A stretch of DNA of 64,000 nucleotides from Rubrivivax sp. (GTDB taxonomy: Bacteria > Pseudomonadota > Gammaproteobacteria > Burkholderiales > Burkholderiaceae_C), in contig JADCGQ010000022.1 of the NCBI GenBank assembly GCA_020248945.1, positions 62,001 to 126,000 of the forward strand, in the 5' to 3' direction. Below the pieces are notes generated by a model. It ran no database searches. It was not told the DNA's origin and worked only from the letters and a program-made list of their open reading frames with translations. Position numbers and translations under genes: made by a program. Positions 36,317 through 45,939 of this stretch are shown piece after piece. How positions within the stretch are numbered: the stretch's first letter is position 1; every line of letters starts with the position of its first letter.

Positions 36317-37228
36317 ATGACCGAACCCACCGCCCCCACCGATCCGGCCACGGCCGAACAGGCTGCGCTGCACGACGCGCTGGCCGGGCTGGTGGCGCAG
36401 GTGGCGCGGCTGGCGGTGGCGCGGGGGCTGCCGGTGGCGCCGGTGGAGCAACTGCTGCGCGCCGCGTTCGTGGCGGCGGCCTCGGCGGCGCACCCGGGCT
36501 TGCCCGAGCACCGCAAGGTCAGCCGCATCGCCACCACCACGGGCCTGAACCGGCGCGAGGTGACGCGCCTGGTGCAGCAGCGCACGGCCCCGGCGCCGGG
36601 CAAGCCGCACACGTCCCCCGCCGGCCAGGTGTTTGCGCACTGGCGCAACCAGCCGGCCTGGCGCGGCGCCGACGGCACGCCGCTCACGCTGCCGCGCCTG
36701 GGCGTCGGCGCCAGCTTCGAGACGCTGGCCCAGCAGGTGACACGCGACGTGCACCCGCGCAGCCTGCTCGACGAACTCGCGCGCCTGGGCCTCGTGCGCT
36801 GGGACGAGACCGCCGACACCGTGGCGCTGGCCAGCGACACCTTCGTGGCGCGCGGCGACACCTTGCGCCAGCTGGGCTTCCTGGGCGACAACGTCGGCGA
36901 CCACCTGCGCGCCGCCGTCGACAACGTGCTGACCGGTGCCGCCGGCGAGGCCCCCCGCCACTTCGAGCAGGCGGCCTTTGCCTGGGGCTTGTCGGCCGAG
37001 TCGCTGGCGCTGCTGCAGCCGGCGATCCGCGCGCAGTGGCAGACGCTGGTGCAGGCGCTCGTGCCGCAACTGCGCGAGCGCGTCCAGGCCGACGCCGCCA
37101 TCGACCCCACGCCGGGCGGCCGCATCCGCATCGGCCTGTATGCCTATCACGAGGGCGCCGAAGCGGCGGCCTCGACCACCGCAGCACCTGCCGTGCGCCG
37201 CCGCGTGCCGCGAAAGAACCGTGAGTGA
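36317..37228 (+). CDS. DUF6502-family protein
   Basis: A 303-residue soluble protein of the DUF6502 type, found in proteobacteria. The N-terminal region looks like a winged-HTH: RKVSRIATTTGLNRREVTRLVQQR resembles a recognition helix. A helical region and a basic C-terminal tail (RRRVPRKN) follow. A DNA-binding regulatory role is therefore plausible, but the function is not established. It lies between two DUF5666 lipoprotein genes; its end overlaps a possible GTG of the second. A GGCTACAGTGCCC at 36288-36300 may be its -10 region. Confidence 0.8.
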   Translation: MTEPTAPTDPATAEQAALHDALAGLVAQVARLAVARGLPVAPVEQLLRAAFVAAASAAHPGLPEHRKVSRIATTTGLNRREVTRLVQQRTAPAPGKPHTSPAGQVFAHWRNQPAWRGADGTPLTLPRLGVGASFETLAQQVTRDVHPRSLLDELARLGLVRWDETADTVALASDTFVARGDTLRQLGFLGDNVGDHLRAAVDNVLTGAAGEAPRHFEQAAFAWGLSAESLALLQPAIRAQWQTLVQALVPQLRERVQADAAIDPTPGGRIRIGLYAYHEGAEAAASTTAAPAVRRRVPRKNRE

Positions 37229-37232
37229 CGCC

Positions 37233-38411
37233 ATGAAGAACCTTCGGCGCTGGTGTGCCCCCTGGCTGGCGCTGTGCGCGCTGGTGCTCGCCTCCTGTGG
37301 CGGCGGTGGTGGTGTCGACACCGGCGGCACCGGCGGCATCACGCCGGCCCTGGCCGCGGGGCCGATCACCGGCTTCGGCTCGGTCATCGTCGGCGGCGTG
37401 CGCTACGCCGACGACACCGCCGAAGTCGAAGACCTCGACGGCAGCCGCCGCACGCGCGACGAGCTGAAATTGGGCATGACGGTCGAGATCGAGGCCGGCG
37501 CCATCAACGACAGCGCGGCCACCGCCACGGCGCGCCGCATCCGCTTCGAGAGCGAGCTCACCGGGCTGGTGTCGGCCGTTGACGTGGCCGGCGAGTCCTT
37601 CACCGTGCTCGGCCAGCACGTGGTGGTCGACGCCGCCACGGTGTTCGACGATCGTTTTGTCCACGGGCTGGCCAGCCTGGCGGTGGCGCAGCCGGTGGAG
37701 GTGTATGCCGAGTTCGATGCGGCGCTGCAGCGCTACCGCGCCACGCGGCTGGAGCCGGCCACGCTGGAGAGCCTGCGCAGTGGCCTGCTGCGCCTGCGCG
37801 GGCCGGTGGCCGAGGTGAACCCGTTGCTGCGCACGCTGCGCATCGGCACGGCCACCTTCCGCTACGACCGCGCCAGCGACGTGCCCGCCGGCCTGGCCGC
37901 CGGCGCCTGGGTGCGCTTGCGCCTGGCCTTCGACCCCAGCCCCGTGGCCGTGTGGGAGGTGCAGCGCTTCTCGCTGGCCCTGCGCGACTGGGCCGACGCC
38001 GACGAGGTGCGCATCGAAGGCCGCGTGTCGGCGCGCAGCGGCAGCCTCTTCGTCGTCAACGGCCGCACGGTCGACGGCAGCGCGGCGGCCCTGCCCGCCG
38101 AGTTGGTGGTGGGCGCGCGTGCCGAGGTGCGCGGCAGCCTGCGCGCCGGCGTGCTGCGCGCCACGCGGGTGACGGTGCGCAGCGAGGCCGACAACAGCGG
38201 CCGCGAGTTCCAGATCGAGGGCCTGGTCACGGCGATCGACGCCGCGGCCGGCACCGTGACGCTCCGGGACCTGGTCATCTCCACCCGGCGCCCGGGGTTG
38301 CGGGTCGTGTGCGGCCCGCTGTCGCCGAGGCTTGGCGACCGGGTCGAGGTGCGTGCCGTGCTGGCCGTCGACCGCCGCACGCTCGAGGCCACGCGCATCA
38401 CCTGCCGATGA
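37233..38411 (+). CDS. DUF5666-containing lipoprotein (Sec-type signal)
   Basis: A 392-residue lipoprotein paralogous to the one at 35016. The signal peptide has a basic start (KNLRRW), a hydrophobic core and lipobox LASC with C22. Then follow Gly repeats and the ITGFGSVIVGGVRY module and further DUF5666 units. ATG 37233 was chosen; a GTG at 37221 in the same frame overlaps the stop of the DUF6502 gene and would only add four residues. It shares a 35-base identical DNA stretch with the first paralogue. Unlike the first it shows no twin-Arg motif, so the two reach the envelope by different routes. Function unknown. Confidence 0.83.
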   Translation: MKNLRRWCAPWLALCALVLASCGGGGGVDTGGTGGITPALAAGPITGFGSVIVGGVRYADDTAEVEDLDGSRRTRDELKLGMTVEIEAGAINDSAATATARRIRFESELTGLVSAVDVAGESFTVLGQHVVVDAATVFDDRFVHGLASLAVAQPVEVYAEFDAALQRYRATRLEPATLESLRSGLLRLRGPVAEVNPLLRTLRIGTATFRYDRASDVPAGLAAGAWVRLRLAFDPSPVAVWEVQRFSLALRDWADADEVRIEGRVSARSGSLFVVNGRTVDGSAAALPAELVVGARAEVRGSLRAGVLRATRVTVRSEADNSGREFQIEGLVTAIDAAAGTVTLRDLVISTRRPGLRVVCGPLSPRLGDRVEVRAVLAVDRRTLEATRITCR

Positions 38412-38424
38412 CGAGACCTTGTGC

Positions 38425-38440
38425 CGCCCCGGGCGGGGCG
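38425..38440. repeat. Short GC hairpin between the DUF5666 gene and the small membrane protein gene
   Basis: CGCCCC (38425-38430), loop GGGC, GGGGCG (38435-38440), lying 13 bases after a stop codon. No T-run follows. It may weaken read-through from the DUF5666 gene. Confidence 0.45.
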
Positions 38441-38460
38441 CAGCGGCCTACACTGGGCCC

Positions 38461-38790
38461 ATGAAAGAGACCCCCGACCAGCGTGCCCTGAAGGCGGCCA
38501 CCGTCTCGCTCGTCGCCGCGCTCGGCTGCGTGGCGCTGTTCCTGCCGCCGCTGCTGCAGGACACCGTGGCCACGCCGCTGCGGGCCGCGGCCACCGGTGC
38601 CGCGCTGGGCTGCACGCTGCTGCTGCACTGGATCTTCCTCGGCCTGGCTGTGCAGCGCATGCGGCGCTCGGTGGCCGCGTGGGTGGGCCTGTCGGTGTTG
38701 CTGTTCCCCATCGGCAGCGTGCTGTCGCTGGTGCTGCTGGGCTGGTTCGCCGACGAGCGCGGCAGCCCGGCGCCTGCGCCCTACGCTTGA
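38461..38790 (+). CDS. Small three-helix membrane protein, hypothetical
   Basis: A 109-residue protein with three hydrophobic stretches: VSLVAALGCVALFLPPL, ATGAALGCTLLLHWIFLGLAV and WVGLSVLLFPIGSVLSLVLLG. The N-terminal tail is short and charged. I recognise no family. It follows the second DUF5666 gene after 49 bases that contain a 6-bp hairpin (38425-38440). A -10-like TACACT at 38449-38454 would place the transcript start at or next to the ATG. Confidence 0.65.
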   Translation: MKETPDQRALKAATVSLVAALGCVALFLPPLLQDTVATPLRAAATGAALGCTLLLHWIFLGLAVQRMRRSVAAWVGLSVLLFPIGSVLSLVLLGWFADERGSPAPAPYA

Positions 38791-38814
38791 TCCAGCCTGA
38801 TCCGCCGCGCCGGC

Positions 38815-39954
38815 TCAGCCGCGCCGCGCGAACCCGAGCCTGAGCTCGGCCGCCAGGTCGATCACCGACATCGCGTAGTACGAGCTCCAGTTGTAGCGCG
38901 TCACGGCATAGAAGTTCGCTGTGCCGGCCACGTAGCTGGGCGCGGCATCGCCGTTCTGCAGCTCCACCAGCGCCAGCGGGCCCGCGTGGGCGCGGGCCGG
39001 CGTCGGCAGTTCGGCGCCGCGTTGCAGCATCTGCGCCGCCGTGAAGCTGGGCAGGATGTCCGGGCCCAGCAGGAAAGCCCGGTCGGCGGTGTCCACCGGC
39101 ACCGCCACCTCGAAGTGCGTGGGCATGCCGCGCTGCCAGCCGTGGTCGGCGAGGTAGCGCGCCACGCTGCCGATCACGTCGGCCGGCTGGCGCAGCAGGT
39201 CGATGTGGCCGTCGCCGTCCATGTCGACGGCGAAGCGGTTGATGCTGCCCGGCATGAACTGCGGCAGCCCGATGGCGCCGGCATAACTGCCCAACGGCAC
39301 GCCCGGGTCGAGCTGCTCGCGCTGGCACCAGACGAGGAACTCCTCGAGCTGCTCGCGGAAGAAGGCGCTGCGGTCGCGGCGGCCGGGCGGAAAGTCGAAC
39401 GACAGCGTGGCCAGCGCGTCGACGACGCGGAAGCGCCCGGTGAAGCGGCCGTAGAACGTCTCGACGCCGACGATGGCGACGACGATCTCCGGCGGCACGC
39501 CCCAGCGCGCTTCGGCTTCGGCCAGCCAGGCCTCGTGGTCGCGCCAGAAGGCCACGCCGGCGGCGATGCGCTGGGCATCGACGAAGCGCGCGCGGTAGGC
39601 GATCCAGTTCTTCGCCGTGCCGGCCGGCGGCGGCATGATCAGCCGGCGCACGGCCTCGGTGCGGCGGGCGTCGCCGACGGCGCGCTTCAGCCAGGCGGCG
39701 TCGAGGCCCCGGCGCGCGGTCACCTCGGCCACGAAGGCCGTGGCCGCGGCATGGCCGGCGTAGGCGGGCCCGGGAGTGGCCACGCGCCGGCGACGCGGAT
39801 CGTTGGCCTGGGCGGGCGTGGACAGCGCGGTCAGCCAGCCGCCCAGGCCCAGGACGGGGCCCAGGAACAGGCCTGCGCGAAGCCAGCATCGGCGCTCGGC
39901 CAGGGGCTGGGAGTCGCTCGAACGCTCGGTCACTGGGGTGGGGCGCAGGCGCAT
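38815..39954 (-). CDS. mltB: Lytic murein transglycosylase B
   Basis: A 379-residue MltB-type enzyme cleaving the beta-1,4 bond of peptidoglycan with formation of 1,6-anhydro-muramic acid. The catalytic Glu is E165 in IVGVETFYGR. Other family hallmarks are SYAGAIGLPQFMPGSINRFA and VDMDGDGHIDL. An N-terminal hydrophobic segment (LFLGPVLGLGGWLTAL, about 29-44) is a signal or anchor after a 20-residue basic leader; no lipobox is seen, so this is the soluble type. A -10-like GATAAT just upstream (minus strand, 39966-39961) would put the transcript start at the ATG itself. Confidence 0.92.
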   Translation of the reverse strand: MRLRPTPVTERSSDSQPLAERRCWLRAGLFLGPVLGLGGWLTALSTPAQANDPRRRRVATPGPAYAGHAAATAFVAEVTARRGLDAAWLKRAVGDARRTEAVRRLIMPPPAGTAKNWIAYRARFVDAQRIAAGVAFWRDHEAWLAEAEARWGVPPEIVVAIVGVETFYGRFTGRFRVVDALATLSFDFPPGRRDRSAFFREQLEEFLVWCQREQLDPGVPLGSYAGAIGLPQFMPGSINRFAVDMDGDGHIDLLRQPADVIGSVARYLADHGWQRGMPTHFEVAVPVDTADRAFLLGPDILPSFTAAQMLQRGAELPTPARAHAGPLALVELQNGDAAPSYVAGTANFYAVTRYNWSSYYAMSVIDLAAELRLGFARRG

Positions 39955-40019
39955 GCGTCGATTATCGACAGCGCCCGCCGCGGGGGCTCTGTGCCACCCG
40001 CCTGCCGGGCCGCTGGCGC

Positions 40020-40811
40020 CTACGTCGGCCGCGCCGTCGGCAGCAGCGCAAACAGATCGGCGGCGTCCAGGGGCGGCTCGAGCAACAGCTCGGCGCCGGC
40101 CATCTCGGCGCGCACGCGGCTCACCGCGGCCGGGCCGGCGGCGATGAGCACGATGCGGGGCTTGGGGCCGCCGCTGCGCTCGGCGTGGCGGTGGATCGTG
40201 CGGCAGGCGTGGTAACCGTCGAGCCCGTCGAGGCCGGCGTCGATGACCACCAGGTCGAAGGCCGAGCCGCGGGCGCGTTCGATGGCCTCGGCCCCACTGC
40301 GCGCCTGCACCAACTCGAAGCCTGCGCGCTGCAGCGGCGCCGCCAGGTTGCGCGTGGCTGCGCTGGCGGCTGCGGCCAGCAGCACGCGGCCCTTGGGCCG
40401 CAAGGGCGGAACGCCGGCCACGTGCGCCAGCTCATCGAGCACCCGTTGCACAGGGGCGGTGGGCGGCGGGCCGCTGCGCGCCAGGGTGTCGAGTGACCGC
40501 ACGACCTGGGCGATGTTGATCGGCCGTGCCAGCCGCACCGGGCCACCACTGTCGGTGGCGCCCACCAGCACCGCTGGCAGGCCGCGGGCACGCAGTTGCG
40601 CCATCGCCGCGGCGTCGTCGGCGTCGGCCACGGCGATGTCGGCGTCATGGGCTTGCTCGACCAGCCGGTAGCGTGCCGTGCGCGCGGCGGCCAGGCGGAA
40701 CACGGTCTCCAGCTGGTGGCGCTCGAAGGACGAAAAGCCCAGCAGCACCAGGCGCCGCTCGGGCGGTTCGGTGGGCCGGGCAGGGGCGAGTGCAGGGGCG
40801 GCGACTCTCAC
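40020..40811 (-). CDS. Degenerate (pseudo-)receiver protein, possibly two receiver-like domains
   Basis: About 263 residues from GTG 40811 (the frame stays open upstream, but that part is basic filler). The C-terminal ~120 residues follow the CheY-like fold: KGRVLLAAAASAATRNLAAPL, a central LVVIDAGLDGLDGY with the acceptor-like Asp, and LLLEPPLDAADL at the end. The N-terminal acidic pair is absent (LLAAAAS), and the Lys of the usual KP motif is replaced (LEPP). Phosphorylation is therefore doubtful. The N-terminal half (RLVLLGFSSFERHQ, ADIAVADADD) looks like a second, more diverged receiver. No output domain or kinase neighbour is seen. Role unknown, perhaps a protein-interaction module. Confidence 0.65.
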   Translation of the reverse strand: MRVAAPALAPARPTEPPERRLVLLGFSSFERHQLETVFRLAAARTARYRLVEQAHDADIAVADADDAAAMAQLRARGLPAVLVGATDSGGPVRLARPINIAQVVRSLDTLARSGPPPTAPVQRVLDELAHVAGVPPLRPKGRVLLAAAASAATRNLAAPLQRAGFELVQARSGAEAIERARGSAFDLVVIDAGLDGLDGYHACRTIHRHAERSGGPKPRIVLIAAGPAAVSRVRAEMAGAELLLEPPLDAADLFALLPTARPT

Positions 40812-40965
40812 GGTGCATCCAGGTTCGCGCTCGGTGCGCCAGACGCCGGCCCGATGCCTGCAGGCGCGCCACACGAGGCATCCCTGCGGTATCGGCCGGG
40901 CCGCGGCGAAATTGAGCGCCGGTGTCGTGCGTCAGTGCAGGGCGCCAGGGCGGCGGCCCGGCCGA

Positions 40966-43029
40966 TCAGGGCCGGGTGGCGGGCGTGGCCTTGGCGGCGC
41001 GGGCGAATCCGGCCCACCAGGCGCGCAGCGCCGAGGTCGAGCCGGCGGCCGCGTCGCCGTAGCGCGCCCGGTCCAGTGCCTCGAGTTCGGCCGCCAGCGC
41101 GTCGCCCCGCGGGCCCAGCGCCAGCCGCACCCGTTGCGCGCGTTCCCGCGGGCCGTGGTGCAGCTCCACCGCCACGCCCAGCGCCGCCAGCTGGGCCTGC
41201 ACGCGTTGCTGCAGGCGCTGCCAGGGGTCTTGCCGATGGCGGTCCCACCAGGCCCAGGCGGCGCCGGCCAGTGCGCCGCCGCACAGCAGCGCGATCAGCA
41301 CGCTGGCCAGGTCGGTCCAGTCCGGGCTGCCCACGCCCAGGCTGCGCAGCAGGTCGAACTGCTGGCCGCGCGAGTAGTTCAGCACCCACTGGTTCCAGCG
41401 GTTGTTCACGTTCTCCCAGGCGGCGCGCAGCTGCTGCGCCAGCGCCGGGTTGAGGCTGTTCACCGCGCCGGCCATCAGCCCGGGCGGCGGCGCCAGGCGC
41501 TGGCTGCGGCGCACGCGCTCGGGCGCCACGGCGGCGGTCGGGTCGATGCGCACCCAGCCGCGCTGCGGCAGCCAGATCTCGGCCCAGGCGTGGGCGTTGC
41601 TGTTGCGCACGATGACGTAGCCGTCCTGCAGCGCGTCGTCGGCGCCCTGGTAGCCGGTGACGATGCGCGCCGGCACGTCCATGGCCCGCATGATGACGAC
41701 AAAGGCGCTGGCGAAGTGCTCGCAGAAGCCGAGCTTGCGGTCGAACCAGAACTCGTCGATGGCGTTGTCGGCGTAGGGCCCGGGCTCCAGCGTGTAAGTG
41801 AAGCCGGCGTTGCTGATGTGCGCCAGCACGGCCTGCGCGAGCACCAGGCCGTCGGCGGTTTGCATGCCCGGCTGGCTCCGCAGCTGCGCCGCCCATTGCA
41901 GCGTGCGCGGGTTGGTGTTGGGCGGCAGGTCGACCAGATCGCGCAAGCCCAGCATGTCTGCGCGCGGGCCATGGCGGTGCTGCAGGTAGGCGGTGGCGGT
42001 GATGCGCTGGCGCTCGACCAGCGGGCGGTCGGTCTGCCACTGGCCGTCGACGCGCTGCACCACCAGCCAGCCGGGGATGGAGGGCGCGGTGCCGGGCATG
42101 TCGGGCGTCATCTCCAGCAGCGGCAGCAGCGGCAGCTGGCTGGGCTCGATCGTCATCTCGTAGCGCAGCGGCGGGCCGGCCACCTGCAGTTCCAGCCGCG
42201 GCCGCTGCGCCGCGGGGAAGGTGGGCGCCAGGCGTGTCCACTCGCGGCCGTCGAAGGTGGAGAGCACCGGGCCGCGGAAGTACAGCTGGCTCTGCGGCGG
42301 CGCCGCGCCTTCGAAGCGCACGCGCAGCGCGATCGAGTCGTCTTCGGCGATCGAGGCCACGCCGCCGAGCCGCATCGAGCCCGACAGCCCGGTGCGACCG
42401 GCGGCGTCCTGCGGCAGGCCCCACAAGGGGCCGATGCGCGGGAACAGCACGAACAGCACCACCATCACCGGCACGCCCAAGGCCGCCGCCTTGGCCGCCA
42501 CCGCGCCGGCACGCCGAAGCGAGGGCCGCCCCACCGGCATGTGCGCCAGCGTGAGTGCCGTCAGCAGGCCCCAGACCGCGCCCAGCAGCCACAGGCCGGT
42601 GAGCAGGGCCTGCGAGTACAGGAAATGCGTCAGCACGAGGAAGAAGCCGAGGAAGAACACCACCAGAGCGTCGCGCCGGGCGCGCAGCTCCAGGGTCTTC
42701 AGCGACACCAGCACCACCAGCATCGTGATGCCGGCCTCCTTGCCCAGCAGGGTGCGCTCCTGCGACCAGGTCAGCCCCGCCGCCAGCATCAGCAGGCCGG
42801 CCACCAGCCAGCGGCTGGGCAGCGCGCCGCCACGCAGCGCGAGCACGCCACGCCAGGCCAGCACCGACAGCGTCAGCAGCCCGCACCACCAGGGCAGGTG
42901 CAGAAGGTGCGGCGCCACGGTCCAGCTGATGACGGCGAGCTGGAACAGGGTGTCGCGGGTGTCACGCGGCAGGTGGGCCAGGCGCTCGCTGGCGGCCTGC
43001 AGGCCGGAGGGCATGCTGAGCACCGTCAT
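40966..43029 (-). CDS. TgpA-type membrane transglutaminase-like protein (DUF3488)
   Basis: A 687-residue protein. The N-terminal ~200 residues contain about six membrane helices (DUF3488/TgpA_N). A large periplasmic transglutaminase-like domain follows, with the Cys in GFCEHFASAF, the His in SNAHAWAEIWL and the Asp in WVRIDPTAA. A late membrane helix (LIALLCGGALAGAAWAW) and a cytoplasmic tail end it. ATG 43029 overlaps the DUF58 stop as ATGA, favouring it over an in-frame ATG at 43041. It is the third gene of a MoxR-DUF58-TgpA operon, a widely conserved arrangement of unclear biological role, thought to concern envelope protein maturation. Confidence 0.92.
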   Translation of the reverse strand: MTVLSMPSGLQAASERLAHLPRDTRDTLFQLAVISWTVAPHLLHLPWWCGLLTLSVLAWRGVLALRGGALPSRWLVAGLLMLAAGLTWSQERTLLGKEAGITMLVVLVSLKTLELRARRDALVVFFLGFFLVLTHFLYSQALLTGLWLLGAVWGLLTALTLAHMPVGRPSLRRAGAVAAKAAALGVPVMVVLFVLFPRIGPLWGLPQDAAGRTGLSGSMRLGGVASIAEDDSIALRVRFEGAAPPQSQLYFRGPVLSTFDGREWTRLAPTFPAAQRPRLELQVAGPPLRYEMTIEPSQLPLLPLLEMTPDMPGTAPSIPGWLVVQRVDGQWQTDRPLVERQRITATAYLQHRHGPRADMLGLRDLVDLPPNTNPRTLQWAAQLRSQPGMQTADGLVLAQAVLAHISNAGFTYTLEPGPYADNAIDEFWFDRKLGFCEHFASAFVVIMRAMDVPARIVTGYQGADDALQDGYVIVRNSNAHAWAEIWLPQRGWVRIDPTAAVAPERVRRSQRLAPPPGLMAGAVNSLNPALAQQLRAAWENVNNRWNQWVLNYSRGQQFDLLRSLGVGSPDWTDLASVLIALLCGGALAGAAWAWWDRHRQDPWQRLQQRVQAQLAALGVAVELHHGPRERAQRVRLALGPRGDALAAELEALDRARYGDAAAGSTSALRAWWAGFARAAKATPATRP

Positions 43030-44008
43030 GCGCCGCTCCATTCGGCCAGCAGGTCGAGTGCGTTGCGGCGGTGGGCGTCGCCCTGGCGCGGTGGCAGCTC
43101 GCGGCCGGGCAGGCGCAGGCCGCAGTCGATGCCGTCGCGGTCGGCCTGCAGCACCCAGGCGGCCAGGCGTGCCAGGCGCGGCTCGGTGCCGGCCGCGCCC
43201 GTCTCGGCCCAGTCGAGCCAGAGCGAACGGCTGGCCAGCCCGGCGGTCTCGCGGCTGACCAGTTCGCCCGTGGCCGCCACCTTCTTCCAGGCCACCTGGC
43301 GCAGCGAATCACCGCGGCGGAAGGGGCGCACGCCGTCGAGCTCGCTGCCGCGGCGGCGCTGCGCGGCGCGCTCGTCGCCCGCGGCGGCGCCGTGGCCGGG
43401 CAGCGGCGGCGGGGCGGTTTCGGGCACGGGCCAGGCGAGCACGCGCCCGGCCGGGCGCCACACGCTCCAGGCGCGGAACAGGCCGAAGGGGAAGTGGGTT
43501 TCCAGCACCAGGGCCGGCACCGCATGCCAGCCGCGATGCGGCGGCACGAAGCTCAGGTGCACACGCGCCTCGCCGCCCGCGGGCGCGTCGCACCAGGCCG
43601 GGTGGCTGCCGTGGCGGGCGCGGTCGTCGAAGCGCAGCGCCAGGCCGTGGCGTTCGCGCCCCGGGTTGCGCAGCACCACCTCCAGCTGCGCCGGCTGGCC
43701 TGCGAAGCCGCTGGCCACGGGCTTGAGGTGCAGCGTCAGCGCGCGCAGGTTGCCGTGCGTCAGGTGCATGCTCACCATGCCCGCGCCGGCCAGCAGGAAG
43801 GTGAGCGCGTAGCCGAGGTTGAGCTGGTAGTTGATGCTGGCCAGCAGCATCACCACCATCGTCAGCGCGAACATCAACCCGGCCCGCGTGGGCAGGATGT
43901 ACACGTTGCGCTGGCCGAGCTGCCAGGTGTCAGTGAGCGGCAGCCGCGCCTGCCACCAGGCGCGGAAGCGCTGCCGCGGAGACAGCGCAGCCGAGAGCTG
44001 CGCGCCGG

Positions 44009-44012
<4 letters not shown>
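43026..44012 (-). CDS. DUF58-domain protein
   Basis: A 328-residue protein. Two N-terminal membrane helices (GLMFALTMVVMLLAS; YALTFLLAGAGMVSM) precede a beta-rich region and the DUF58 signature GVRPFRRGDSLRQVAWK. In MoxR operons DUF58 proteins often carry or resemble a von Willebrand A fold; here the C-terminal part is short, so a complete MIDAS is not evident. It overlaps both neighbours by ATGA (44009-44012 and 43026-43029), so expression with MoxR and the transglutaminase is coupled. Probably an adaptor between the ATPase and the membrane protein. Confidence 0.9.
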
Positions 44013-44959
<947 letters not shown>

Positions 44960-45000
44960 GCCGGCGACCTTACCCGAACCGGGCCGACCCTGATTCGCCG

Positions 45001-45939
45001 ATGAGCACCGCCTTTTTCAGCCATTCCGCCTGCCGCGGCCACGACATGGGCGCAGGCCACCCCGAATGCCCCCAGCGGCTGGACGCCATCAGCGACCACC
45101 TGCGGGCCACCGGGCTGGACATGTTCCTCGACCACCAGGACGCCCCGCTGGCCACGCCCGAGCAGCTCGGCCGCGCCCATGCCAGCAACTACGTCAGCCA
45201 GCTCGCCGAGCGGCTGCGCGTGGTGCAGGAAGAGGGCCAGCCGCGCGCGCTTGACCCCGACACCGTGGCCGCCCCCGGCACGCTGGCCGCCGCGCTGCGC
45301 GCCGCCGGTGCCGCGGTGGCCGCCACCGACGCCGTGATTGCCGGCCGCGCCCACAACGCGTTCTGCTCGGTGCGCCCGCCCGGCCACCACGCCACGCGTG
45401 ACGAGACGATGGGCTTCTGCTTCTTCAACAACGTGGCCGTGGCAGCACGCCATGCGCTCGACGTGCACGGACTGCAGCGCGTGGCCATCGTCGACTTCGA
45501 CGTGCACCACGGCAACGGCACCGAAGACATCATCGCCGGCGACGAGCGCGTGCTGATGGTGAGCTTCTTCCAGCACCCGCTCTACCCCTACAGCGGTGCC
45601 GTGCCCAAGGGCACGAACATGGTCAACGTGCCGGTCGATCCCTACTCGCGCGGCGCGGCCGTGCGCCAGGCCATCACTGACCAGTGGCTGCCCGCGCTGG
45701 AGCGCTTCAAGCCGCAGATGGTGTTCATCAGCGCCGGCTTCGACGCCCATCGCGAAGACGATCTCGGCCAGCTGGCCCTGGTCGAGGACGACTACGCCTG
45801 GATCACGCGCCAGCTCGTCGACGTGGCCGAGCGCCACGCCGGCGGGCGGCTGGTGTCGTGCCTGGAGGGCGGCTACAGCCTGTCGGCTTTGGCGCGCAGC
45901 GTGGCGGCGCACCTGCGGGTGCTGGCGGACGTCGCCTAG
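45001..45939 (+). CDS. Histone deacetylase-family hydrolase
   Basis: A 312-residue zinc hydrolase of the class II HDAC/acetylpolyamine amidohydrolase type. The active-site tandem His RPPGHHATRDE, zinc ligands in VDFDVHHGNGT (Asp, His) and SAGFDAHRED (Asp) and the C-terminal CLEGGYSL are all intact. Bacterial members deacetylate polyamines, acetoin-type ligands or acetyl-lysine; the substrate here is unknown. The stop TAG is followed at once by the ATG of the MscS gene. Confidence 0.93.
   Translation: MSTAFFSHSACRGHDMGAGHPECPQRLDAISDHLRATGLDMFLDHQDAPLATPEQLGRAHASNYVSQLAERLRVVQEEGQPRALDPDTVAAPGTLAAALRAAGAAVAATDAVIAGRAHNAFCSVRPPGHHATRDETMGFCFFNNVAVAARHALDVHGLQRVAIVDFDVHHGNGTEDIIAGDERVLMVSFFQHPLYPYSGAVPKGTNMVNVPVDPYSRGAAVRQAITDQWLPALERFKPQMVFISAGFDAHREDDLGQLALVEDDYAWITRQLVDVAERHAGGRLVSCLEGGYSLSALARSVAAHLRVLADVA

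Noticed and set aside
40678..43812. A 1044-codon plus-strand frame across the pseudo-receiver and transglutaminase genes
   Set aside because: Same shadow effect; the minus-strand genes have catalytic motifs and coupled ATGA overlaps.
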